Assembly: GCA_017554335.1 (NCBI GenBank)
Contig: JAFZIO010000017.1
Span: forward strand, 1-32,963
Direction of reading: 5' to 3'
From: Bacteroidales bacterium
GTDB taxonomy: Bacteria > Bacteroidota > Bacteroidia > Bacteroidales > UBA932
Length of the DNA stretch: 32,963 bases
Shown in pieces: positions 8,763 to 15,747 of this stretch. Both the position numbers and the translations under genes were made by a program. The notes below the pieces were generated by a model. It ran no database searches. It worked only from the letters and a program-made list of their open reading frames with translations, and was not told the origin of the DNA. How positions within the stretch are numbered: position 1 is the stretch's first letter; every line of letters starts with the position of its first letter.

Positions 8763-9140
8763 TTATCTGGATTTCTCCGGTTCTTCTGATGCTTCTATCT
8801 GTGCCACAAGGGCCTTGAGCTCGTCGAGCGACAGGTGTTCATCGCGCACGAAGGCGGAGACCACGTCACGGTAAGAGCCTCCCAGATAATCCTTTACGAT
8901 TCCGAAGATGCCCCCCTTGCCGTATTCTTCCCGGCTGATTGCTGCGAAGTACTGGAAGGTGCCGCCGAAGGGGCGGTGGCCGATGAAGCCGTCTTTCTCC
9001 AAGGTGCGCACTTGCGTGGAGAGGGTGTTGAAGTGGGGCCTGGGCTCATCATAGAGGGCCTGGAGCTCATGGATGAACATGGGTCCCCGGCTCCAGTAGA
9101 GTTCCATTATCTGCTCTTCTTTCTTGGTGAGTTTGCGCAT
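8763..9140 (-). CDS. BlaI/MecI-family transcriptional repressor
   Basis: The 125-residue protein has the BlaI/MecI winged-helix domain at about 1-75. It opens MRKLTKKEEQIMELYWSRGP, continues NTLSTQVRTLEKDGFIG as the recognition helix and wing, and ends with a helical dimerisation part (about 80-120). Proteins of this family bind operator dyads and are cleaved when the partner M56 protease is activated. The partner gene follows after 3 bases. The start codon lies one base after the stop of the preceding thioredoxin-fold lipoprotein gene. Autoregulation of the whole unit is likely by analogy, but I could not find a convincing TACA/TGTA-type operator upstream of 10977. Confidence 0.92.
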   Translation of the reverse strand: MRKLTKKEEQIMELYWSRGPMFIHELQALYDEPRPHFNTLSTQVRTLEKDGFIGHRPFGGTFQYFAAISREEYGKGGIFGIVKDYLGGSYRDVVSAFVRDEHLSLDELKALVAQIEASEEPEKSR

Positions 9141-9141
9141 A

Positions 9142-10977
9142 TCATTTGTATTTTTTAAGTGTATTCTCCAATTTGTCCCGGACCTTGTCGTTCCAACCGA
9201 CGCGTGTATATACCCTGCTGCCGTCCGGCGCGACTACCATGTAGGCGTGGAAATTGTTCGGTCCGAATTCATTAAGTACTGATTCCATCTGCCCGTCGTT
9301 CAGGTAGTAATGCTCTCCTTTGATTTCCGGTATCATCGCGAGCCATTTGTCGCGGGGCGACACCGTGCCGGTTATGTACACGAAAGTCACATCTTTATAA
9401 CGTGTACTCTTGTCTGATTCTATTGCCTTGATTGCCTGTGTGCAGAATGGAAAGCCCGTTGCCCACACGGTAACAAGCACCGTCTTCCCTTTATAGCGTT
9501 CGAGTATAGTGTCGAGAATATGCTCCGGAGGAAGGTCGGGGAACGAAGATACGTTATCCGGTAATTGCTGCATTGCTCCGGCATAGTCCTCCATGGCTTT
9601 GAAGATGCCTTTTGCGAACAAAGGGGTTTTAAAAGATTTCGCCTTCGCAAGCTCTTCTTCCGTAAGGCTCTCGCCGGAGCGCACCTTTGCTATCAATGGC
9701 AGGGCGTACTTTACTTCCGCGAGGTAGCCTTCTCCCTTGGGGCAGGAATAAGCCAGCACGGAAGAGTCGGCCAGGTTTGCGTAAACATGTCCGCTGAATG
9801 CCCTGTCTGGAGAATCCAACTCGAACCCACTCAGCCATTTATATGCTTCCACGGGGATGGTCAATGATTCCTTTCCTTGGGTTTCCAAGATGTACGGTGC
9901 TGCCTGGATGGCGTTAAACGCTTCCGCTATTATGGCAGACTTGTAGAAGGCTCGGCCAATTGGTGGAACAGAGCCGTCGGCGTCAACTGCTTCCATCTTT
10001 CTCTCGCAAGAATCTTTCACCGCCATAAATAATTCTTCTCCGCTATTGGCGTCGGAGGAAAATATGACGTCATATAAATTGAAGGAGTATTTTGAATCGG
10101 AATCGCTTGAGATGAAATTGTTAAGGTCTGAATATGAGCCGCTGAAGACCGGCCTGGACGGGGCACTTTCGTCCAATCCGAACCTTTCAATCGTCTTATT
10201 CCTTGAAGATCCGTCCAGAATCACTTTCACCGTGCCGCCCGGTTCCACGAAGAAGCCGGTACGCGCATTGTCCTCATCTATCCAACCGCGGCATTTCCCT
10301 GTACCGTTGAGCCAGAACTCAAAAACCGCTGTACCGGTGTCGTCAAACTTGGCAGAATACTCTTCCACTTCTAAAGGGAAAAGTGATTGGCAGTACAAGG
10401 TGGCGTCCATCTTTGGCAGGCCCCTGAGGCTGCACCCGAGCACGAATTCCACCCTGGCCATTCCCGAGTCGAAAGAGGGTGCCGGAAGGGTTTTCGTCCT
10501 GATTTTAGGGGCCTTCGACGGTTTAGCGGGTTTGCCTGTGAGGTCTATGTGCAGGAAGTTGAAGGAGCTCCTGGCGTTGCCTTCTATGAGGCTGCACTCC
10601 GCAGCGTCATACGGAAGGGGTGCAAAAAAGAGTTTATATTCGGCGATTCCTTCGTTGGGCTCGCCCTTCTTTGGCATTTTGAATTTCTTGCCGGGCGTGA
10701 TGCTCTCCGTTCCAATGAGGGGGTACTTCTTCCCGTCCGCCAGAAGGTGAATACCGGGGTCAATCCTTATCCACCAGCCGGGGATAAAGAAGGATTTCAT
10801 GCTTACCACGGTTGCGGTATCCGTCTTTTCTATGTACGTAATCTCCTGATTGTCAACGTTACGTACGGCATAATGCGGGAACGTGATTGTCCTTGGCAGC
10901 TCCTGCGAGCAAGCCATGATACCGGCCACAGCAAGCACCATGGCTATGAATTTGATGGATAATTCAACTGCTCGCAT
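9142..10977 (-). CDS. Thioredoxin-fold (TlpA-like) lipoprotein with altered active site
   Basis: The 611-residue protein starts with a lipoprotein signal (MAVAGI-like core, lipobox IMAC with Cys23). A long N-terminal region of about 450 residues resembles the DUF4369/beta-rich region of Bacteroidota TlpA-family proteins. The C-terminal thioredoxin-like domain covers about 485-611 (GKTVLVTVWATGFPFCTQA). In the family the active site reads WCxPC after WA[ST]. Here the first Cys is Phe509 and only Cys512 remains, so the usual dithiol chemistry is not possible. The cis-Pro region is also unusual (NNFHAYMVV). It is the first gene of the BlaI/M56 unit. A role as a sensor or chaperone rather than an oxidoreductase is inference. 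Confidence 0.8.
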   Translation of the reverse strand: MRAVELSIKFIAMVLAVAGIMACSQELPRTITFPHYAVRNVDNQEITYIEKTDTATVVSMKSFFIPGWWIRIDPGIHLLADGKKYPLIGTESITPGKKFKMPKKGEPNEGIAEYKLFFAPLPYDAAECSLIEGNARSSFNFLHIDLTGKPAKPSKAPKIRTKTLPAPSFDSGMARVEFVLGCSLRGLPKMDATLYCQSLFPLEVEEYSAKFDDTGTAVFEFWLNGTGKCRGWIDEDNARTGFFVEPGGTVKVILDGSSRNKTIERFGLDESAPSRPVFSGSYSDLNNFISSDSDSKYSFNLYDVIFSSDANSGEELFMAVKDSCERKMEAVDADGSVPPIGRAFYKSAIIAEAFNAIQAAPYILETQGKESLTIPVEAYKWLSGFELDSPDRAFSGHVYANLADSSVLAYSCPKGEGYLAEVKYALPLIAKVRSGESLTEEELAKAKSFKTPLFAKGIFKAMEDYAGAMQQLPDNVSSFPDLPPEHILDTILERYKGKTVLVTVWATGFPFCTQAIKAIESDKSTRYKDVTFVYITGTVSPRDKWLAMIPEIKGEHYYLNDGQMESVLNEFGPNNFHAYMVVAPDGSRVYTRVGWNDKVRDKLENTLKKYK

Positions 10978-11002
10978 ACTAACTTTTAATAACTATTCGC
11001 TG

Positions 11003-11010
11003 CAAAGTAA
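11003..11010 (-). promoter_or_regulatory. Probable -7 element for the thioredoxin/BlaI/M56 operon
   Basis: The minus strand reads TTACTTTG, seven of eight positions of TAnnTTTG, 25 bases upstream of the ATG at 10977. The -33 region is AT-rich without a clear TTTG. Confidence 0.35.
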
Positions 11011-11055
11011 ACTAAAAATTTTCTTTTATGCAACTATTTTTTTTCGTTTGTGCAA

Positions 11056-11158
11056 CGCGCAACGGTGCTCTCCCGCACACCGTTGAGCGAAAAAACGCCC
11101 CTTTTCTCGCGCATAGGTGCTTCAAAACGCACCGTTGCGCGAAGGGGAGGTGCGCAAA
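11056..11158 (+). repeat. REP-like palindromic repeat, copy A
   Basis: This is the first of three copies. The 89-base core (11056-11144) differs from copy B at three positions. The outermost 12 bases (CGCGCAACGGTG) return as a perfect inverted repeat at the other end (CACCGTTGCGCG). The core can fold as two main hairpins with a GCGA/TCGC central stem between them: CAACGGTG with CACCGTTG on the left, and GCGCATAGGTG with CACCGTTGCGC (two mismatches) on the right. A weaker conserved tail follows to about 11158. It lies in the divergent gap between the thioredoxin/BlaI operon and the RAYT gene. Confidence 0.9.
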
Positions 11159-11184
11159 ATGATGATTCTTCTGAATTATTTCCA

Positions 11185-11192
11185 TATATTTG
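11185..11192 (+). promoter_or_regulatory. Bacteroidota -7 promoter element for the RAYT gene
   Basis: TATATTTG matches TAnnTTTG exactly, about 37 bases upstream of the RAYT ATG at 11229. It lies downstream of repeat copy A, so the repeat would not be transcribed from this promoter. Confidence 0.55.
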
Positions 11193-11228
11193 TGAACGCT
11201 GGCCTTCGGGCTTTATAACCTAACTATT

Positions 11229-12092
11229 ATGAAAAAGTTCTATCTTATTTCTACAAATCATCTTAAGAGCGGGATGCTCTTCGGAGATGAAGACGACTTC
11301 CGGGTCGGAATGAACATAGTTGCCATCAGTGCACACCTTGTTGACGTTAAGATTCTATCTTTCATTCTAATGAGCTCTCACGTTCATTTCGTGTTGCATT
11401 GTTCCCGGAATGAAGCAAAATCTTTTATTGACAAATACAAGACCCTTTACAGTAAGTATTATTGCCGAAAATATGGAACAAGTGAGTTTCTGCGTCTGTT
11501 AGGGATTGACATTCAGGAAGTCTTCATTGAGGATGAATCTCTGTTTAGAGCCATCGCCTATGTTATTATGAACTGCGTTGCGGCAAATCTGGTTGCCGCT
11601 CCTGTGCTTTATGCGTGGGGAACGGGTGACTTATTCTTCAATGCAAAGCCACAATATGGACAGAAGCTTGGCGAGATGTCCCAGAATTCACGTCGCAAGC
11701 TCCTTAAAAGCAGGGTGGAACTACCGGCAGATTATACCGTTGGAGATGGAGGCTATATTCTTCCTTGCAGTTATGTGCCCGTGAAGTATGTGGAGTCGCT
11801 CTTCAGAACTCCTAAACGTTATACCTACTTCTTGAATACATCATCTAAAGCGAAGCAACGGCTGGAGAAGGCCGAAGCTCCTTCCTTCAGCGATATCATT
11901 GTAAAAGCGGCAATGAACAGTCTGATCAATTCCCTTTTCAGGAAGGCTGAGCTAGAAGACTTGAATGACGGACAGAAGGCCGAACTGTTCCGACAGGTAC
12001 AGCGGCGTTTCAGTTCTGACGAGAGCCAGCTTGTGCGTGTATCGAGGCTCCAGCCAGATGAGGTCAGCCGTTTGATAAACGGTTTCTATTAA
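11229..12092 (+). CDS. REP-associated tyrosine transposase (RAYT), Y1/IS200-like HUH family
   Basis: The 287-residue protein carries the HUH metal-binding motif SSHVHFVLHC (His51 and His53) and the catalytic-tyrosine helix YVIMNCVAANLV (Tyr111, with Asn115 four residues on). These are the two defining features of Y1 single-strand transposases. The rest is longer than IS200 TnpA (about 150 residues). The C-terminal 60 residues (VRVSRLQPDEVSRLINGF end) look like a helix-turn-helix DNA-binding tail, as in RAYT proteins. The gene looks AT-rich beside its neighbours, which suggests horizontal origin. It stands alone between two direct-orientation copies of an 89-base palindromic repeat, the second beginning 8 bases after its stop codon. 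RAYTs are thought to mobilise such repeats rather than themselves. Confidence 0.85.
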   Translation: MKKFYLISTNHLKSGMLFGDEDDFRVGMNIVAISAHLVDVKILSFILMSSHVHFVLHCSRNEAKSFIDKYKTLYSKYYCRKYGTSEFLRLLGIDIQEVFIEDESLFRAIAYVIMNCVAANLVAAPVLYAWGTGDLFFNAKPQYGQKLGEMSQNSRRKLLKSRVELPADYTVGDGGYILPCSYVPVKYVESLFRTPKRYTYFLNTSSKAKQRLEKAEAPSFSDIIVKAAMNSLINSLFRKAELEDLNDGQKAELFRQVQRRFSSDESQLVRVSRLQPDEVSRLINGFY

Positions 12093-12094
12093 TC

Positions 12095-12200
12095 CAGGTT
12101 CGCGCAACGGTGCTCTCCGGCACACCGTTGAGCGAGAAAACGCCCCTTTTCTCGCGCATAGGTGCTTCAAAATGCACCGTTGCGCGAAGAGAGGCGCAAA
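12095..12200 (+). repeat. REP-like palindromic repeat, copy B
   Basis: The core is 12101-12189, in the same orientation as copy A and differing from it at three of 89 positions. Its central stem is perfect here (GCGAGAAAA, loop CGCCCC, TTTTCTCGC). Six bases on its left (CAGGTT) are shared with copy C but not copy A, and a GAGGCGCAAA tail extends to about 12200. It begins just after the RAYT stop and ends 17 bases before the -7 element of the sulfatase gene. Confidence 0.92.
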
Positions 12201-12216
12201 TATCCGCCATAATTAC

Positions 12217-12224
12217 TATATTTG
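12217..12224 (+). promoter_or_regulatory. -7 promoter element for the sulfatase/alpha-galactosidase unit
   Basis: TATATTTG matches TAnnTTTG exactly. It sits only 4 bases before the ATG at 12229, so the transcript would be leaderless or nearly so if both calls are right. Confidence 0.5.
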
Positions 12225-12228
12225 CGAT

Positions 12229-13827
12229 ATGGCATCCCTCAGAAATCCGTCCCAACCTCATCTGCCGTCCGTCGCGGCTGCAATTATTCCGTCAGTGGCA
12301 GCACTTTCGGCCCTCGCCGCCCTGTCCGGCTGCAGCAACAAAGTCCCCGAGCGCCCAAACATAATCTTCCTTATGTTCGACGACCTTGGATACGGAGACC
12401 TCGGGTGCTATGGTCAGGAGCAGATTGAGACTCCCAATATCGACGCGCTCGCACAGCAGGGCATCGTTTTCACGGATATGTACACCGCCTGCCCGCTGTC
12501 GGCGCCCTCCCGCTGCAGCATCATGACGGGACAGCACAGCGGCCACAGTCAGATTCGCTCCAACGACGAGAGGGTGCCTCGTCCCGATGGCCTGCAGCCC
12601 ACCAATTCCGACTGGTTCTTCGAGCGCATGAAAGAAGATCCGTCGTTCGAGGGCCAGTGGCCGATGGCTCCGGGTACGCCCACCATCGCCTCCATGATGC
12701 AGGCCGCAGGTTACCGCACCGCCATGGTAGGCAAATGGGGGCTCGGCGGCCCCGGGTCCGGCTCCACTCCGAACGACATGGGATTTGACTATTTCTACGG
12801 CTTCTACTGCCAGATGCTGGCCCACTCTTACTACCCCGACTACCTCTGGGAGAACGAGACCAAGGTGCTCACCGGCAACGAGTTCATGCCAATCGGCCGC
12901 CGGCTCGACCCGGGTGCCGACCCCTACGACATACGCAGCTACGACAAATTCAACCAGCAGCACTACTCCTGCGACCTGATGTACGAGAAGATTGAGAATT
13001 GGGTGACGGATAACGCCGGCAGCCCCTTCATGCTGATGTGGACCACCACCGTGCCGCACAGCACCGTGCAGGCACCGGAGGACGAGGTGATGTATTACGT
13101 TAACAAGCTCCAGGAAGAGAAGACCCCCATCACCGACGGCGGCTGGTACTACCCGGTGCTGTATCCCCATTCGGCCTACGCCGCGATGATCACCCATATC
13201 GACACCCAACTCGGGCGTCTGGTCGCAAAGCTGAAGGAGCTCGGCATATACGACAATACGCTGATAATCATCACCTCCGACAACGGCCCCGCTTGCAATT
13301 CAAACTCGCCGATAGAGTATTTCCGCAGCGGCGGACCGTTCAAGTGCGGCAAGGGCTGGGGCAAGCGTTCGCTGCACGAAGGCGGCATACGCATGCCTTT
13401 CGTGGTCAGCTGGCGGGGGCACGTCAAACCGGGCACCTGCGGCTACGTGGGCTCGTTCACCGACCTCATGCCTACTTTCGCCGAGCTGGCGGGAACGGAG
13501 GCGCCGGCGAACGACGGCATCTCCTTCGTGCCGTCGCTGAAGGGCGGCAGGCAGCCGGAGCACGACTTCCTCTATTGGGAGTTCCCCGGCGGAAAGGGAC
13601 TGATAGCCGTTCGCATGGGGCCATGGAAGGGCCTGGTACAGAACGTCAAAGGCGGAGCTCCCGTCATGGAACTGTACAACCTGCAGAACGATCAGGGAGA
13701 GACCACCGACCTCGCCGCGGAGTACCCGGAAATAGTCGCACGCATGTGGGAGGCGGCGGAGAGCTCGCACGTCCCCGTGCCCAGCGGCAACCCCAATTTC
13801 GAAATGAACATCAACTATCCTGAATAA
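12229..13827 (+). CDS. Serine-type S1-family sulfatase, lipoprotein
   Basis: Starting at ATG 12229 the product is 532 residues with a lipoprotein signal ending in LSGC (Cys35). An earlier ATG at 12172 lies inside repeat copy B and is rejected. The alkaline-phosphatase-fold sulfatase motifs are present. These are metal ligands Asp51-Asp52 in FDDLGYGDLG, the formylglycine site Ser91-Ala-Pro-Ser-Arg95 (SAPSRCSIMTG), Lys169 in GKWGLG, a TTTVPHS His, and Asp351-Asn352 in TSDNGP. Ser91 must be converted to formylglycine by an anaerobic radical-SAM maturase (anSME), which is not encoded in this window. The stop overlaps the next start (TAATG). The enzyme would remove sulfate from a glycan outside or in the periplasm; the exact substrate is not predictable. 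Confidence 0.92.
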   Translation: MASLRNPSQPHLPSVAAAIIPSVAALSALAALSGCSNKVPERPNIIFLMFDDLGYGDLGCYGQEQIETPNIDALAQQGIVFTDMYTACPLSAPSRCSIMTGQHSGHSQIRSNDERVPRPDGLQPTNSDWFFERMKEDPSFEGQWPMAPGTPTIASMMQAAGYRTAMVGKWGLGGPGSGSTPNDMGFDYFYGFYCQMLAHSYYPDYLWENETKVLTGNEFMPIGRRLDPGADPYDIRSYDKFNQQHYSCDLMYEKIENWVTDNAGSPFMLMWTTTVPHSTVQAPEDEVMYYVNKLQEEKTPITDGGWYYPVLYPHSAYAAMITHIDTQLGRLVAKLKELGIYDNTLIIITSDNGPACNSNSPIEYFRSGGPFKCGKGWGKRSLHEGGIRMPFVVSWRGHVKPGTCGYVGSFTDLMPTFAELAGTEAPANDGISFVPSLKGGRQPEHDFLYWEFPGGKGLIAVRMGPWKGLVQNVKGGAPVMELYNLQNDQGETTDLAAEYPEIVARMWEAAESSHVPVPSGNPNFEMNINYPE

Positions 13828-15479
13828 TGACACGAAAAACCATCCTCGCCGCTGCCGCCCTGTTGTTGACGGCCGCCGCATCCGCCCAGACCGCCACCGA
13901 GGCCCGGGACCAGATTGTCCGTGACGCTGCAGCCATTTCCGCTCCCGACTACAGTGCCTACATCCTCACCCCTCCCGCTCCCGACACGCCCCGCATCAAC
14001 GGGCCCCGCATCTACGGAGTACACCGCAAAGCTGACTTCCTGTTCCGCATCCCCGCCACCGGCGTACGCCCCATGACCTTCAGCGCCAAGGGACTGCCGC
14101 GCGGCCTCAAACTGGACAAGGAGAAGGGTATTATAAAGGGCCACGCAAAGGCGCGCAAGGGCACCTACAGGGTGAAGATAACCGCCACCAACGCCCTCGG
14201 CTCCGACACCCGCGAACTGCGTATAGTGATAGGCGACCGCATCGCCCTCACACCTCCGCTCGGATGGAACTCCTGGAACGTATGGGGCAACACCATCAGC
14301 CAGGATATAGTACTTGAGGCGGGGCGCACGATGGACGAAAAAGGCCTGGCAGACTACGGCTGGTGCTATATCAACATAGACGACGGCTGGCAGGGCCTGC
14401 GCGGAGGCAAGTACAACGCTATTCAGCCGAACAAGAAGTTCAGCGACATGAAGGCACTTGGCGATTCCCTGCATGCCCGCGGCCTTAAGTTCGGTATCTA
14501 TTCCGGCCCTTGGATCACCACGTATGCCGGGCACGTCGGAACCTCATGCGATAATGAAGACGGAACCTACTGGTGGGTTGAGAAAGGACTCGTAGATGAG
14601 TTCCAAAAGACTGACCGGGAAAAGATAAAGAGGGACACCTTGCGAAGCTTCGGCAAATATTCTTTTGCCAAGGCCGATGCAAAGCAGTGGGCAGACTGGG
14701 GCGTGGATTATCTGAAATATGACTGGAACCCCAACGACGTGTGGTGGATACGCGACATGCGTGAAGCCATTGACGCGACCGGGCGCGACATAGTTTACAG
14801 CCTCTCCAACCACTCCCGTGTGATTCTCGGTCCGACCCTTGACAAATATGTCGACTGCTGGCGTACCACCGGCGACATCCGCGACAACTGGGAGAGCATG
14901 TCCACCATAGGATTCGAGGGCCAGGACAGCTGGGCCGGATGGCGCAAACCGGGCCGTTGGCCGGATGCCGACATGCTGGTGCTCGGCAAGGTAGGCTGGG
15001 GCCGCAAGATGCGCTGGACCGAGCTCAATCCCTGGGAGCAGTACACCCATATAACCCTCTGGTCCATACTGTCTTCGCCCATGCTGCTCGGCTGCGATAT
15101 GGCAGCGCTTGACCCGTTCACCCTGAGTTTGCTGTGCAACAACGAGGTGCTCGACGTGAACCAGGATCCGCTGGGCGTGCAGGGCGTGAGGTTCGCTTCC
15201 GGCGAGGGGCACGTCACATACGTAAAGCCTCTGGAAGACGGATCCGTTGCCGTAGCCCTCTTCAACCTCTCCGAGGAAGAGCGGTTGATGGGATTCAATC
15301 CTTTCAAGCTCGGCCTCTACGGCGAGCAGACCGTCCGCGACCTCTGGCGCCAGCAGGATGTCGGCAAGGTAAGCTGGAAGGAACGCTGGGAAGTAAGCGT
15401 GCCGCCTCACGGCTGCGCCTTCTACCGCCTGAGCCCCGGAGTCACAACAGACAAGCTCGAGGGATTCTACAGGTATTAA
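13827..15479 (+). CDS. GH27 family alpha-galactosidase with N-terminal Ig-like domain
   Basis: The 550-residue secreted enzyme has a Sec signal (cleavage after ASAQ). A putative Ig (He_PIG-like) domain follows at about 58-137 (FLFRIPATGVRPMTFSAKGLP, GTYRVKITATN). The GH27 (beta/alpha)8 barrel begins at PPLGWNSWN (about 143). The nucleophile is Asp299 in YLKYD and the acid/base Asp350 in WRTTGDI. CYINIDDGWQG and FGIYSGPW are further family motifs. A C-terminal beta domain follows (about 455-545). It hydrolyses terminal alpha-linked galactose, or possibly N-acetylgalactosamine, since GH27 contains both activities. Its start overlaps the sulfatase stop by one base, so desulfation and galactose removal are co-expressed. 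Confidence 0.93.
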   Translation: MTRKTILAAAALLLTAAASAQTATEARDQIVRDAAAISAPDYSAYILTPPAPDTPRINGPRIYGVHRKADFLFRIPATGVRPMTFSAKGLPRGLKLDKEKGIIKGHAKARKGTYRVKITATNALGSDTRELRIVIGDRIALTPPLGWNSWNVWGNTISQDIVLEAGRTMDEKGLADYGWCYINIDDGWQGLRGGKYNAIQPNKKFSDMKALGDSLHARGLKFGIYSGPWITTYAGHVGTSCDNEDGTYWWVEKGLVDEFQKTDREKIKRDTLRSFGKYSFAKADAKQWADWGVDYLKYDWNPNDVWWIRDMREAIDATGRDIVYSLSNHSRVILGPTLDKYVDCWRTTGDIRDNWESMSTIGFEGQDSWAGWRKPGRWPDADMLVLGKVGWGRKMRWTELNPWEQYTHITLWSILSSPMLLGCDMAALDPFTLSLLCNNEVLDVNQDPLGVQGVRFASGEGHVTYVKPLEDGSVAVALFNLSEEERLMGFNPFKLGLYGEQTVRDLWRQQDVGKVSWKERWEVSVPPHGCAFYRLSPGVTTDKLEGFYRY

Positions 15480-15504
15480 GCATTTATTATCCGAATTCTC
15501 TTAG

Positions 15505-15611
15505 ATTCGCCTCTTTCTTCGCTCATCGGTGCATTTTGAAGCACCTATGCGCGAGAAAAGGGGCGTTTTTTCGCTCAACGGTGTGCGGGAGAGCACCGTT
15601 GCGCGAACCTG
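15505..15611 (-). repeat. REP-like palindromic repeat, copy C (inverted)
   Basis: The core is 15517-15605 on the minus strand. It is nearly identical to copies A and B except for one arm, which reads CACCGATGAGCG instead of CACCGTTGCGCG, so the outer inverted repeat is imperfect. CAGGTT on its outer side matches copy B. It lies 37 bases after the alpha-galactosidase stop and upstream of the FAD oxidoreductase promoter, and may act as a transcript end or RNA-stabilising structure. Confidence 0.9.
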
Positions 15612-15690
15612 CGGCAATCTGGCGAGAACAGATGCGCGAACCGTCAGTTAAAAAACATTCAACCGAAACGTTGCGTAACGTATTTTTTAC

Positions 15691-15698
15691 TATATTTG
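15691..15698 (+). promoter_or_regulatory. -7 promoter element for the PUL operon
   Basis: TATATTTG matches TAnnTTTG exactly. Transcription would start near 15702 and give a leader of about 46 bases that includes the GC hairpin at 15715-15729. Confidence 0.6.
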
Positions 15699-15714
15699 AC
15701 AGCTAATACATATC

Positions 15715-15729
15715 GCGCGCCACGCGCGC
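15715..15729 (+). other. GC hairpin in the leader of the PUL operon
   Basis: Six bases (GCGCGC) pair with an identical palindromic hexamer across a three-base loop (CAC). It is followed by an A/C-rich stretch to the ATG at 15748. It may influence translation or stability of the long transcript; no riboswitch family is recognised. Confidence 0.45.
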
Positions 15730-15747
15730 ACACACAAACAATAACCG

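Noticed and set aside
11056-12200. Copies A and B as terminal inverted repeats of a classic DDE insertion sequence
   Set aside because: The copies are in direct, not inverted, orientation, the protein is an HUH/Y1 enzyme rather than DDE, and a third copy exists alone without a transposase.
12172-12228. An upstream ATG extension of the sulfatase
   Set aside because: The ATG is inside repeat copy B and the added residues (MHRCAKRGAN...) would spoil the lipoprotein signal. ATG 12229 gives a proper signal.
12292-13209. A 305-codon minus-strand frame opposite the sulfatase
   Set aside because: It is antisense to catalytic motifs of the sulfatase and is His/Val/Gly-rich as expected of a shadow.
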